From Tetrapyrgos nigripes (lineage: Eukaryota > Basidiomycota > Agaricomycetes > Agaricales > Campanellaceae), in NCBI GenBank assembly GCA_013368315.1, contig JAACJM010000157.1, positions 62,001-126,000 of the forward strand: DNA of 64,000 nucleotides, written 5' to 3'. A model generated the notes under the pieces. It did no database searches and was not told where the DNA came from. It saw only the letters and a list, made by a program, of their open reading frames with translations. The position numbers were made by a program, and so were the translations under genes. Position 1 is the first letter of the stretch, and each line of letters begins with the position of its first letter. This document shows, piece by piece, positions 54,995-64,000 of this stretch.

Positions 54995-57277
54995 ATGCCA
55001 CTTGTCCTGCTTCTGCTCTTGGCATTCTCAACATGTACTTCTGTCTTTGGCACAGGCCCAAGCGTTTCGATTGGAGATTTCACTTTTGTTGGACGGCAAA
55101 CCTCAGAAAACGTTGAATTTTTTGGAGGTGAGTAAAGCAGTCAAAGTGGAGTCAAATGTTAACGATATCCGATATTCGAACCAAACTGGAACTATACGCA
55201 GGTATTCCTTTTGCAGAACCTCCGATTGGTAACCTGCGCCTCAAACCGCCGATCCTCAAGACCTTCTCATCTGGACGACACACCGTGTTCAATGCAACCC
55301 AATTTGGTCCTTCTTGTATTCAAACTCTGATTCCTGTGGGCGAAGTATCGGAGGATTGTCTCAGCCTGAGTATCTTTCGTCCAGCAAATCTCGAATTAGA
55401 CCAGGCTAAGGGTGACGGTCTATCAGTCATGGTATGGTTCTTTGGGGGTGGGTTCATCGTAGGATCTTCTTCGATGTACGACGGAACACCGCTAGTCAAC
55501 CGTAGCGTTTTCAGGGTACGAGACACAGATTAATAGAGAGAATGTCATATCTGATCCAGACTCTGACCTCTACAGGGGACACCTACCATCTTCGTCGCTG
55601 TCAATTACCGCCTAGGACCGTTGGGGTTTCCACGCGGAGACGACGTTGCAAGGGAGGTCGCTGCTGGATCTCGTATTCTGAATCTTGGATTACAGGATAA
55701 TATTGCAGCTCTGCAGTGGATCCAGAAACACATCGTTTCCTTTGGTGGTGATCCGTCAAAGGTAGTTCCAAGAGTTTGTTGCACGGTTACATCTTTTCAA
55801 CGACACAATTGTAGGTTACCGTATTTGGTGAAAGCGCTGGGGCCCGTGCCATCGAACTCTTACTGTTGAGCAACCAGATTCAGGGTCTGGCAAGAGGGGC
55901 GGTAAGCAAATCACACATTTACCTCTTGGCTCCTCCTATTTCTTAATGTGAGATCCAGATCATGGAATCAACGGACGGAGTAGCGCACATATCTTCCACG
56001 TCTTCCACCGCGAATACAGTATGGGATAATTTCATGACTGCTCTACCTCAATGCGCAAATACTTCTATGACCGATGTCGAGTGCATCCGAAACCTGAAAA
56101 CCTCGGAGTTAATCGAAGGGTTCGGTCGTTTATTTTCCAATTCTACAGGAAAAAATTGGCTGCCAACTCTCGATGACGATATAATTCCTAGCTTTCCATC
56201 CACACTAAAGCCTGACCATGGAGTCCTCGAAGCTGTTATAATTGGATGCAACAAAGACGAAGGTAATAGCCTCGCAGCCTTCAATCTAAAATCCCTTTGA
56301 ATTCATCAATGCATTTCCAGTAACGCTTGTCACCGACCAAACGATAAACTCAACACAGGCGATAAGCGATACGATTCTCGGATCACCTCCATCTCCACCG
56401 AACGCTTCACCATCCCAAAGAAAAGTGCAGCTTCAGGAGCTTCAATATATTTTCGAACAAACGCTGGCTCTATACCCAAATATCCCTTCCTTGGGATCTC
56501 CTTTCGACACTGGCAACGAGACCTTTGGATTAGATCCAGAGTACAAACGTTCTGCAGCCGTATGTGAGTATTCTAGTTCTTTCGTTCGTTCACTCCATCT
56601 AATTGGAAGCTAACCTCTTTGGATTCTTACCTGCTTGCACAGCAACGGATAAAGGATTCCAGGCTGAGCGTCGATTCCACATCAATCACCAACTCCTCCC
56701 AGCCGGTATCTCCACATTCTCGTACTTATTCGCGGATCCAGATGCTGTTCCTGTACAAGACTTCGTGATTGGGACTCATGTGCCCGGATCGTTGGGAGGT
56801 AATTGCTTCAATTTTGATTTTCTTTTCCATATCATTTAACGTACTTTTGAAAGTAACGCACTCCTCCGAGATTTTCTATGTCTTTGGCACGCTCGCTGAA
56901 CGTCCGGAGGTGAAAGAAGTGACACCAACAGCAGCTAAGCTCAGCGAGATGATGATGGATTATTGGATTTCGTTCGCAAATACGTTGAATCCGAATGATG
57001 GTAAAGGCTCTACTCGTGAGTGGCAGTCTACTCCATTCTGAATGATAAATTCCTAAAAAGATTTCATAAGGTCCAAACTGGCCGGAGTACACAGCTAATC
57101 TGCAGGTAGGTGTATGATATCATTCTCCTGTGAGCCCCAAACCATTTATTATTGGAATAATACCACTTCTAGGAACTGATGCAGCTAAATGGCCACAACA
57201 CCACTGTTATCAAGGATGATTTCCGCGAGAAACAAATCGCCCTTTTCAACCGAGATCCAGCGGTTTTTGGGCATTAA
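54995..57277 (+). CDS. Secreted carboxylesterase type B (lipase/cholinesterase family)
   Basis: Ten exons (54995-55127, 55202-55515, 55576-55761, 55815-55901, 55959-56262, 56321-56563, 56643-56798, 56854-57015, 57071-57105, 57173-57277) join to 574 residues. A signal peptide is clear (MPLVLLLLLAFSTCTSVFG). Family landmarks: GIPFAEPPIGNLRLKPP, EDCLSLSIFRP, oxyanion-hole region WFFGGGFIVGSS, nucleophile elbow TVFGESAGARAIELL (Ser), acid residue region IIGCNKDEV and catalytic His in VTHSSEIFYVFGT. The triad is complete, length is normal and every splice joins in phase, so the gene looks functional. It should hydrolyse ester bonds outside the cell; the substrate cannot be told. Several NxS/T sites suggest glycosylation. 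It is alone in a repeat-rich stretch, and a broken copy of its 3' half lies 2 kb upstream. Confidence 0.93.
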
Positions 57278-57477
57278 AAGAAGAGAGGGCAGTATTAATA
57301 CTGTAATAAGTATGCGTGTCTAATTGAATCTGTGTCAAATACTTATGATGCATCAGGAAATCTACAGATTTCTGGCAAGCTGGAACGGCTGTTTTCAGCT
57401 TTTCTCCTGGTCTGCAAGTTAACCAGCTCACAAGTAGAACTGCTTAAATCGATTTTTTTTGTATTCAACGCTACAAT

Positions 57478-58330
57478 CTAATTTGATCGAAACTCGTGTA
57501 CATGAATTGAGGCATAATGATTCACAAAATATGCACGAAAGGATGTCAAAGAGTGGTGATATGTAAACTCCTCTGGAAGAGCATGGGTACCATAGACGGG
57601 AAGAAGATGACAAGCACGCGCAATTGAGTCCAAGCTAATGACCTCCAGTGTGCGATGGTTTCTGGTGTCATATTCTGGCTGTACAACCCACATACCAGTG
57701 TCTTTATCTGGTACATCAGCATCAGATACTCGCCTGAACCAATGAACGAGTGCACACTCCTGCCGTTCCCCATCAAACATAAAGGAAAAGAAAAGAAGAA
57801 CGCAAGCAACTGTGAGACCACTCATCTCCGCTGCTTCCTCCGTAACAACAAAGACAGTGTCTCGACGAGGATGACTACCTTGCCAATGAGGTGTCGAGCG
57901 TATACGTTCAGAATGCGTACCACCCAACCCGCAAACCTCACTTGGTGCATAAAACCAACAGACAGTGGAATGATATACCTTGACATTTCTCGTAAAGTCT
58001 GGGCAGTCTCAGACATCACCAGGTTGCTCCACATCTCCCATCACCACCAACCACAAATATCGATGGATAGCTTGATGAAAACCGGGTTGTTTGATGTGAT
58101 CTGCTAATGCACAGACTCGACGTGGATATCCTCGTGCTAAAGAACAGTCGTCAATAAAATTGCGCATCAAAGTAGTCAAGTCACAAATACCTTCCACAGC
58201 TGCCAGATGAACAGAGTTCATCGTTGCGGGTCCCAATGCAGGTCTGAGATCCAAGTCCTCATGAAGGACATTGTCATCAGGATCTACTGGTGGCGGCTCA
58301 GGGTAAACACCAGCGAGGATCATTGCCTCC
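57478..58330 (-). pseudogene. Plavaka-type (CACTA-like) transposase, C-terminal fragment
   Basis: Minus strand: VDPDDNVLHEDLDLRPALG, then SLARGYPRRVCALADHIKQP, FHQAIHRYLWLV, VYHSTVCWFYAPSEVCGLGG, THSERIRSTPHW, TVFVVTEEAAEMSGLTVA, LLFFSFMFDGERQECALVHW, DKDTGMWVVQPEYD, VISLDSIARACHLLPVYGTH and FRAYFVNHYASIHVHEF. This is the C-terminal region I associate with Plavaka transposases common in Agaricomycetes. Two reading frames and a GT-AG-like junction near 57990-58030 are involved. The catalytic N-terminal two thirds are absent to the right, where unrelated tandem repeats begin. Confidence 0.65.
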
Positions 58331-58697
58331 TACGAGGAGGTTGATCCATACATCATACCCAAACTCCGAACCCTGAGCATCATGGATTTTAGCTTGTCCA
58401 AACGGAGAATGGTCTTCACCATTTGGTATAGTGCCTTCCAGCAGTTGGATCATCGCCATGGTTCCTTGACAGCTTTGATGTGCTTGGACTTGGGGGGAAG
58501 AGGCCAAGCTAGGCTGGCAAGGACAATTACTATCTTTTTTATCTTATAATTACTTTCAGCTGTACCTTTTCAAATATTGTATAATTTTTTGATAATTTTG
58601 AACAAAACTTCTGTAACATGTAACAGGATCACCCTCTGAACTTGGCCCAAAAATGAGTTTGTAGCTTGTAAAAAGCTGATTCTGGGGTGCAACACAT
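58331..58697. other. Boundary between transposase fragment and repeats
   Basis: Includes a further short minus-strand frame (MAMIQLLEGTIPNGEDHSPF, IHDAQGSEFGYDVWINLL) that may be an upstream piece of the Plavaka relic. Then AT-rich, CpG-poor sequence with no gene. Confidence 0.4.
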
Positions 58698-59160
58698 AAA
58701 TGAGGCCAGAATTGGCCTATAACAAAAATACATCCATGGAAAACTCCCCTGCACTCACATACCCTCCCTCTCACCCCCAACAAACTCATATCTCCACAAG
58801 GAGGCCACCTACCATTGTGGGGTCACTTTCCCTTTCATTATGGATTTAAATGAGCCCAGAATGCTCCCACAACAAGGATGAATCCTGGGTAAACTTCCCT
58901 CCACTCAGATACCCTCCCCTCAATCCCCCACAAACTCATATCTCCACAAGCAGACCACCTATCATTGTGGGGTCACTTTCCCTTTGATTCTGGATTTAAA
59001 TGAGCCCAGAATGCTCCCACAACAAGGATGAATTCTGGGTAAAGTTCCCCTCAACCCCCCCACAAACTCATATCTCCATATGCAGGCCGCCTATCATTGT
59101 GGGGTAGCTTTACCTTTGATTCTGGATTTAAATGAGCCCAGAATGCTCCCACAACAAGGA
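58698..59160. repeat. Tandem repeat, three to four units of 130-150 bp
   Basis: Units begin at about 58698, 58848, 58999 and 59130 with AAATGAG(C/G)CCAGAAT. Each full unit carries CCCACAA(C)AAACTCATATCTCC, ATTGTGGGGT and ends TTTGATTCTGGATTTAA. The first unit is the most diverged and the last is cut short. Confidence 0.85.
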
Positions 59161-59345
59161 TAAATGCTCCCATACCCTCACCTCACTAGTGCCCTGCATG
59201 GGTATACCATGGCTAACTTTGAGCCCACCTGTACCCATACCCATTAAAACCCATACCCTTCCAGCAGGTATGGGTTTTTGGCAGGTTTGGCAGTAAGGGT
59301 ATGGGTCTGTACCCTTTGCAGATAGCCCATCTGTTCTCATATTTA
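59161..59345. repeat. CCCATACCC-rich inverted repeat
   Basis: ACCCATACCC and GGGTATGGGT occur repeatedly in both orientations, with AAAACCCATACC facing GGTATGGGTTTT across a short loop (about 59245-59280). Such ends are common in non-autonomous hAT elements of basidiomycetes; family assignment is inference. Confidence 0.5.
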
Positions 59346-59379
59346 TTCTACACACCTATAGCTTCCCTGTGCAGAGTAT

Positions 59380-60450
59380 GCCCCCCAGAAAGGCTATAGA
59401 CTTGTGTTTGAGGTTTATCAGTATGACCTTGACAGGATCAGAGACGTTTTCGATGTGAGTGATCGCTACATTCTTTCCATTCTTGTACAAGACACTAATG
59501 TCTAATTATGTCTTTCTAGTATCCCAGTTCTGACATCAACTATTACAGTTTCATTGAAAAGAAACCATTCTGTACACAGAGTATTGAATGGTGTCATTCA
59601 ACTATCACCCAAGACCTTGGAGGTACAACCACCATTGACCCTTCGAAGATTTTTCTTGGAGAATTCTGCCTGGAGGGATTGATTGAATTCATCAAGTGTT
59701 TCCACCAGGAGCCTTCCTTGCCTATGACTGATAGGATTGAAGAGCTCTATAATCTCTTCAATACTGTCTGTGAGGCACTGGCAACTACAATCACGCAGGC
59801 CCTAACTGTATGTTTTGGGGCTGTCCATCCTATTTTGTTTTTGCACTGACTTTCACTTGCTAGGGTAAGGGCAAAGCAAAGGCTAGTGCTGGTCCAGATA
59901 TCATTGACGTCAATGAAGATGATCACAAAGAAACTGGTAAGAAAATGTCTTGTTGATACAAAGGCCTCCTCATACTAACCAGTGAAACAGGTGGTGGTGC
60001 TCACTCCTCTTCATTGTCAACACATCATGCCAAGCCCTCTAGAACCTCTTACTCATACTCTTATACCTCTTCATTGTCTGGCCCCCAACCCTCTACATTG
60101 ACTTCCACCAATGGCAGCTCAGCGTTGCATCACACCACATCATCCCACAGGCCACAGTGACTGGAGCTCAGTGCTGGAGAAAATCAGGGATGCCTATCAC
60201 AGCAGGGTAGCTGGCAATGATAGAGTCATGTGAGCCTTCAAGAGTGTCCATACCTGTTTCAGAACTTATGGGAGGAATGGGAGATGGTAGCTAAACAATG
60301 GAAAACTCTCTGCTCAGTATGTTCTGCTTCAGTGCTCACTCTCACTCCTCCACAGAACTCAACCATTTGTTACAGGCCTTTCACCCAGATCATGCCCCAG
60401 CCACAGACAGAGATGCCTGCAATGCTATCACTGCTTTCATTAATGAGGTG
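59380..60450 (+). pseudogene. Unrecognised spliced gene, cut by a retrotransposon
   Basis: A coding stretch with good introns: GYRLVFEVYQYDLDRIRDVF (intron 59457-59520), YPSSDINYYSFIEKKPFCTQ, IEWCHSTITQDLGGTTTIDP, SKIFLGEFCLEGLIEFIKCF, RIEELYNLFNTVCEALATTI (intron), GKGKAKASAGPDIIDVNEDD (intron), then a Ser/Thr-rich tail. A later stretch (60340-60450, ELNHLLQAFHPDHAPATDRD, then NAITAFINEV) is cut by the LTR at 60451. I do not recognise the family. It is polar with no membrane segments. CpG-poor, with some frame breaks, so likely a relic. Confidence 0.45.
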
Positions 60451-60955
60451 TGTCACAAACTGCTACAGTTCTTTGTCCTCCTTCCTTTTCTACTTTATTA
60501 TCAAACCTTTTCTCTGATCATTTGTCCATTGCATTTCCTTGATAAACCCTTCAACCTTATACTTCTGACTTTGAACTTTATAAAACCTGTCAAACTCTAT
60601 AATAACTGTCGATAAATCTTCCCATCTTTCTTATCTTGTATCCATTCTTCCTATCTTTAACTGGATTGATCCGATCTTCCTATCTTTCGCAACCATATGG
60701 TACCATTCTATTTTTATTTACTTTTCCCATCTCTTTGCATTTCTCATATATACTCGAGATTTCTTGTAACTGATTCCCCAGTTTGTTCACTTCATCTCCG
60801 CTCTGTACTACTACTACGCAGTGTAGAGCCTAGTCAGCCTACTCATCTCTCTTCCTCTCTACATCTCATTTACATCTCTCTCAATCTATTTGTCTGTATC
60901 TGTTCTCTTAGTGTGTGACTTGGGTGGTTATTTGAGTGTATCGATGACCTTAACA
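60451..60955 (+). repeat. 5' LTR of Ty3 element 2
   Basis: Starts TGTCACAAACTGCTACAG and ends ATGACCTTAACA. TATATA lies at 60747-60752. It is about 55 bp longer than the LTRs of element 1. Confidence 0.88.
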
Positions 60956-60957
60956 CT

Positions 60958-60967
60958 TGAACAAACT
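60958..60967 (+). other. Candidate self-priming primer-binding site
   Basis: TGAACAAACT, two bases after the LTR, is the exact inverse of AGTTTGTTCA at 60780-60789 in the LTR, which sits about 30 bases after the TATA box, where the transcript should start. This is the arrangement known from self-priming Tf1/sushi-type elements. Confidence 0.6.
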
Positions 60968-61277
60968 CCCATACACCCACCTCACTATCTTGAGTCTCTT
61001 CCTCGTCTATCTCGTTCATCTTTATTCTCAAAATCCTGTCCCTCTTCTATTCCCATTCCACTTATACTGCAAGTGTTGTTTCCCTTCATTGTAATTCGAT
61101 TTCGCATCAATTACTAGCAGACACTACTTCGAGTAGACTGCATACCCACTGAATACTTCGAGTATCAGTGTAGCAACAATTGTCTTCCCTCTTGTGTACA
61201 TCATCTACCCTGGCTACCCTGTGGTCTATACTGCTGAAGACCGTCATTGACCCCCATACCCATTTCCACCACAATTA

Positions 61278-63172
61278 GTGGACGTCCATAGTCACTACAA
61301 TCACTCACAAGGTATCAGGGAATGCCTGTGGCTCTACAATGACAGTTTTATCTGTACTGAATGTTGGGTTTGGAAGTTTAGACCAGGTGAAGTAGCCCTG
61401 TCTAGATATTCACACATACAAACCACTTATAACCACAAATCTGAGGAATACACTGTCAGGATCTCTGGTCCCTTTTACATCAGAGACCATAACGAGGAAC
61501 ACCTTCCCCTCTTCCTCAATCCAGAGCAAGACGACCCTCTCCCTTTCCCACCCACCTAGTATATGACAAGTCAATGATCCGCATCTGCAGACCCAAGTCT
61601 TCCCTGTGCAGACCTTCCACACATCTTCTTTAAGCCAAGAATCCTTGACTGTAATTATAACTTGGAAAGCAAAAAACCCTATCAATTCTGTGAAAACCAA
61701 CCCTGTATTAACAGGTATAACACCCAAACCCTTCCTGAAAACGAAATCCTTCCTATTGAGTGTCAAATAATAACACACAACCAAGAACTCGTTATTCGAA
61801 AAGCCCATCCTATAATCGACTCCGAAACCGAACCAGATCAGGGATCATCTACCCCTACAAACACTCAACCGAATCCAGAATCCTCTTCCCTTGTACCACC
61901 TGACCCGTCTTCGGCATCAAATCCGTTACCAGATCTACCTTCTAACAATCCATCAACCCCTCCCTGTGATCCTTCTCCCAATCCATCAAATCCAAGGGAA
62001 CCTTCTTCACCCATAATTCCATCCACTGAAGGACCATCTGTAGCCCCTCGTTGACCAGCCCCTAATCCATCCCCTGAACCATCAGATCCAGACAAACCAG
62101 TCATGTCAGACATAGCACCCAACGACTCGAACAGCACTTCTGAACGAGGAAGAAAACCAGATGCTTTCAGTGGAGAACATGATGAGGCGAAACGATGGCT
62201 AGCCTTGTTCAACAATTACCTGTGTCAGAATAAGACCAGATACGCCACTGAGGACTCCAAGGTGTCTTTGTTCCTCTCGTTCTTAACAGGAGAAAAGGGG
62301 GGAGATTGGGCAACCCAACGAATTACAGAGTGGGAAGAAGACGATGAGGATACAAAGGTTGGAGTAAATGAAAGGCAGTGGACAACGCTGAAAGAGATCC
62401 GAGATAGGTTAAAAGGGATTTCAAGGCACTTGCTTCTGATGAGGTCGCAAGGATGAACTCAAGAATGCTAAGATGAAGGGAACGGACATCAGTAGTTATA
62501 ATAGTATCTTTGACATGTATGGGGAAGAGTCAGATTTTGGAGAAACGGCCCTTTTGGATTATTACAAAGCAGGTCTCCCGGAGAAGCTTCAGAAGACAGT
62601 AGGAATGACCTGGCCAAAGTGGAAAGATTTCGACGAGTATAGGGAGAGAACGATGGATCTTCATTTGGAATGGGTAAACAAGAGGGAAAGGGAAGGATGA
62701 TCAAGGCCATTCTCTACACCAAGAATGAGTGCAGGTCCTTCTCAAGGAAGGACAGTAGCAAGCGTGAATGTGCTTATAAACATGAGACCAGGTGCTAACC
62801 CATCCTTCACTCTGTTACCTAAGCTGACACCTGAAGAAGTTAGGGGCTTGTTTCGCATGTAGACAACCTGGACATATGAGCAACAAATGTCCAACATTCC
62901 TGAATAATGCTCTGAGGTCTTCAATGGCTCAAAACGCGTCCCAAAACTTCCCCCCTCATGCTGTTAGGGCAGCCGAAACTGCAGCTCCATCGTCATCGTC
63001 TAGTTCGCCACCAGTAACTGTAGCCCAAACATTGTCATCTTCTTCCTCTTGTAATGTAATCAAGGACATCTCTGATATGGTTAACAAGGTTAAGGGTTTG
63101 GAAGGAGAAGAGAAGGAGCAGGCAGCTGTATATTTGAAGGACATTATGTCAAAGTTGGATTTTTGAAACACT
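61278..63172 (+). pseudogene. Gag of Ty3 element 2
   Basis: Leader frame (VHSHYNHSQGIRECLWLYND, FICTECWVWKFRPGEVALSR) then CENQPCINRYNTQTLPENE, a Pro/Ser-rich region (SSLVPPDPSSASNPLPDLPS), KPDAFSGEHDEAKRWLALFN, VSLFLSFLTGEKGGDWATQ, SSYNSIFDMYGEESDFGETA, the knuckle CFACRQPGHMSNKC-type sequence near 62850-62890 (in a shifted frame) and a Ser-rich end with VKGLEGEEKEQAAVYLKD. At least one stop (after SVAPR near 62054) and one frameshift (about 62456). It corresponds residue for residue to element 1. Confidence 0.83.
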
Positions 63173-63872
63173 CCTCTGCTACATCGTCAGAAGGAATTGT
63201 AGAGTACACCAGACAATTTTTGAACAATCAATATAGTGTGTTATACCCCTCTAGTGAGCGTACCTTCCCTTCAGAATTAAGAATGTCAACAATCACTCGT
63301 AACCGACAGGTACCTTCGATAACACTCAAAACTGAACTTATTGGAAAATTTACTGGCAGAAAAATCGACGCAAATGCCCTAATAGATAGCAGTGCGGAAG
63401 GCATAATTATCAGTAGCCGTTTGACACAAGAAAATCAATTAACCCTTCTCCCCATCAAAAATCCATTTCCGGTATGAAACGTTGACAGCTCCGAAAATAC
63501 CATGGGATGGGTACATCATTACACTACTCAAAAACTCTGGATCTATTCCCAGAACAATAAATCGTAAAAGAGACGGCCAAATTCTACATTACGGACATTG
63601 GAGATCATGATATAATACTCGGCACTGATTGGCTGGAGTAGCACAATCCAGAAATAGACTGGTCATTCTCTAGAATGAATATGGTTAGATGTCCTGAAAC
63701 GTGTACCCTAAAACAACCCCCTGTTCTCAATCTGCAAACTAAACCAGTGACTTCAAAATCGAGTGTTGTCAATCCAAGAACCAATCACAAGGATTATCAA
63801 GTAACATGGTCGGAACCAATCAGACAATTTAAGCCAATTATACAGTCGAAGGTTGCGGGCCGACGTCGCTGA
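63163..63872 (+). pseudogene. Protease and linker of Ty3 element 2
   Basis: ANALIDSSAEGIIISSRLT is the retropepsin active site, with Ser in place of Gly (DSSA instead of DSGA of element 1), a change expected to harm the enzyme. Further on, HDIILGTDWLE-like sequence is broken by frame changes, then MVRCPETCTLKQPPVLNLQT matches element 1. Confidence 0.8.
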
Positions 63873-64000
63873 ATCCCTATACAATCATTTCATCACTCTT
63901 CAGAATCTACAGCCATTTTTACTGAAGAAGACTTCGGTTGAGACAAGATTCAGAATCAGTGGGAGAAGGAAGTGTTAGAAAAGCTGTTTGGAAAAGAAGG

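Larger units (their letters stand above)
60451..64000 (+). mobile_element. Ty3-type chromovirus, element 2, runs off the window
   Basis: Same family as 31405-36647, opposite orientation. 5' LTR 60451-60955, then a leader, gag, zinc knuckle, protease and the linker toward reverse transcriptase. In-frame stops and a frameshift around 62456 show decay, but not at the same places as in element 1. The 3' end lies beyond the window. Confidence 0.9.

Noticed and set aside
60956..60975. tRNA-primed primer-binding site
   Set aside because: The sequence after the LTR does not begin with TGG as expected for a tRNA 3' end, while it matches the LTR itself.
1..64000. CRISPR arrays, operons, riboswitches and bacterial-type terminators
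   Set aside because: No regular spaced repeats; intron-rich fungal genes make bacterial feature types inapplicable.

Overview
The window looks like a repeat-rich piece of a basidiomycete (Agaricomycetes-type) nuclear genome. Its genes have many short GT-AG introns (about 45-80 bases), and the recognisable families are typical of mushroom-forming fungi: basidiomycete seven-helix membrane proteins, an F-box/WD40 protein, a Zn2Cys6-like protein, a NACHT fragment, a Plavaka-type transposase end, a Ty3 chromovirus and a DDE integrase with an alpha-kinase. I cannot name the species.

Layout. 1-8.1 kb: repeats, a decayed Zn2Cys6-like gene (minus strand) and a decayed F-box/WD40 gene. 8.1-9.5 kb: an intact seven-exon membrane-protein gene. 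9.7-14 kb: MITEs, a 700-bp foldback element and copy A of a segmental duplication. 14-20 kb: a second membrane-protein gene on the minus strand, apparently split by about 3.3 kb of inserted repeat DNA. 21.6-23.3 kb: a complete Tc1 element whose transposase has one in-frame stop. 23.3-29.8 kb: nested small repeats and copy B of the duplication. 30.3-31.3 kb: a paralog of the first Zn2Cys6-like gene. 31.4-36.6 kb: a Ty3 chromovirus with intact LTRs and target duplication but a large internal deletion. 37.4 kb: NACHT remnant. 38.9-42.5 kb: two healthy genes, a divergent Ras GTPase and a Mep-type ammonium transporter preceded by a cluster of GATA motifs. 43.1-50.1 kb: a 7-kb DNA transposon. 51-54 kb: a MITE and shards of the carboxylesterase and F-box genes. 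55.0-57.3 kb: an intact ten-exon secreted carboxylesterase. 57.5-60.4 kb: Plavaka fragment, tandem repeats and an unknown gene. 60.5-64 kb: the 5' part of a second Ty3 chromovirus.

The strongest candidate for something undescribed is the element at 43117-50122. It has 26-bp terminal inverted repeats, a 7-bp target duplication and a recognisable empty site in a paralog about 12 kb away. It carries two divergent genes: a DDE integrase-like protein, which I take to be the mobilising enzyme, and an alpha-type protein kinase with its own Zn-binding N-terminus. They share an intergenic region holding three copies of one motif.

A second theme is sequence decay. Where two copies of a repeat can be compared (for example 31.06-31.29 kb against 50.12-50.30 kb, or the two LTRs of the first Ty3 element), most differences are CG to TG or CA. 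This suggests methylation-linked CpG mutation of repeats. CpG-poor and CpG-normal blocks alternate, often with edges at repeat boundaries.
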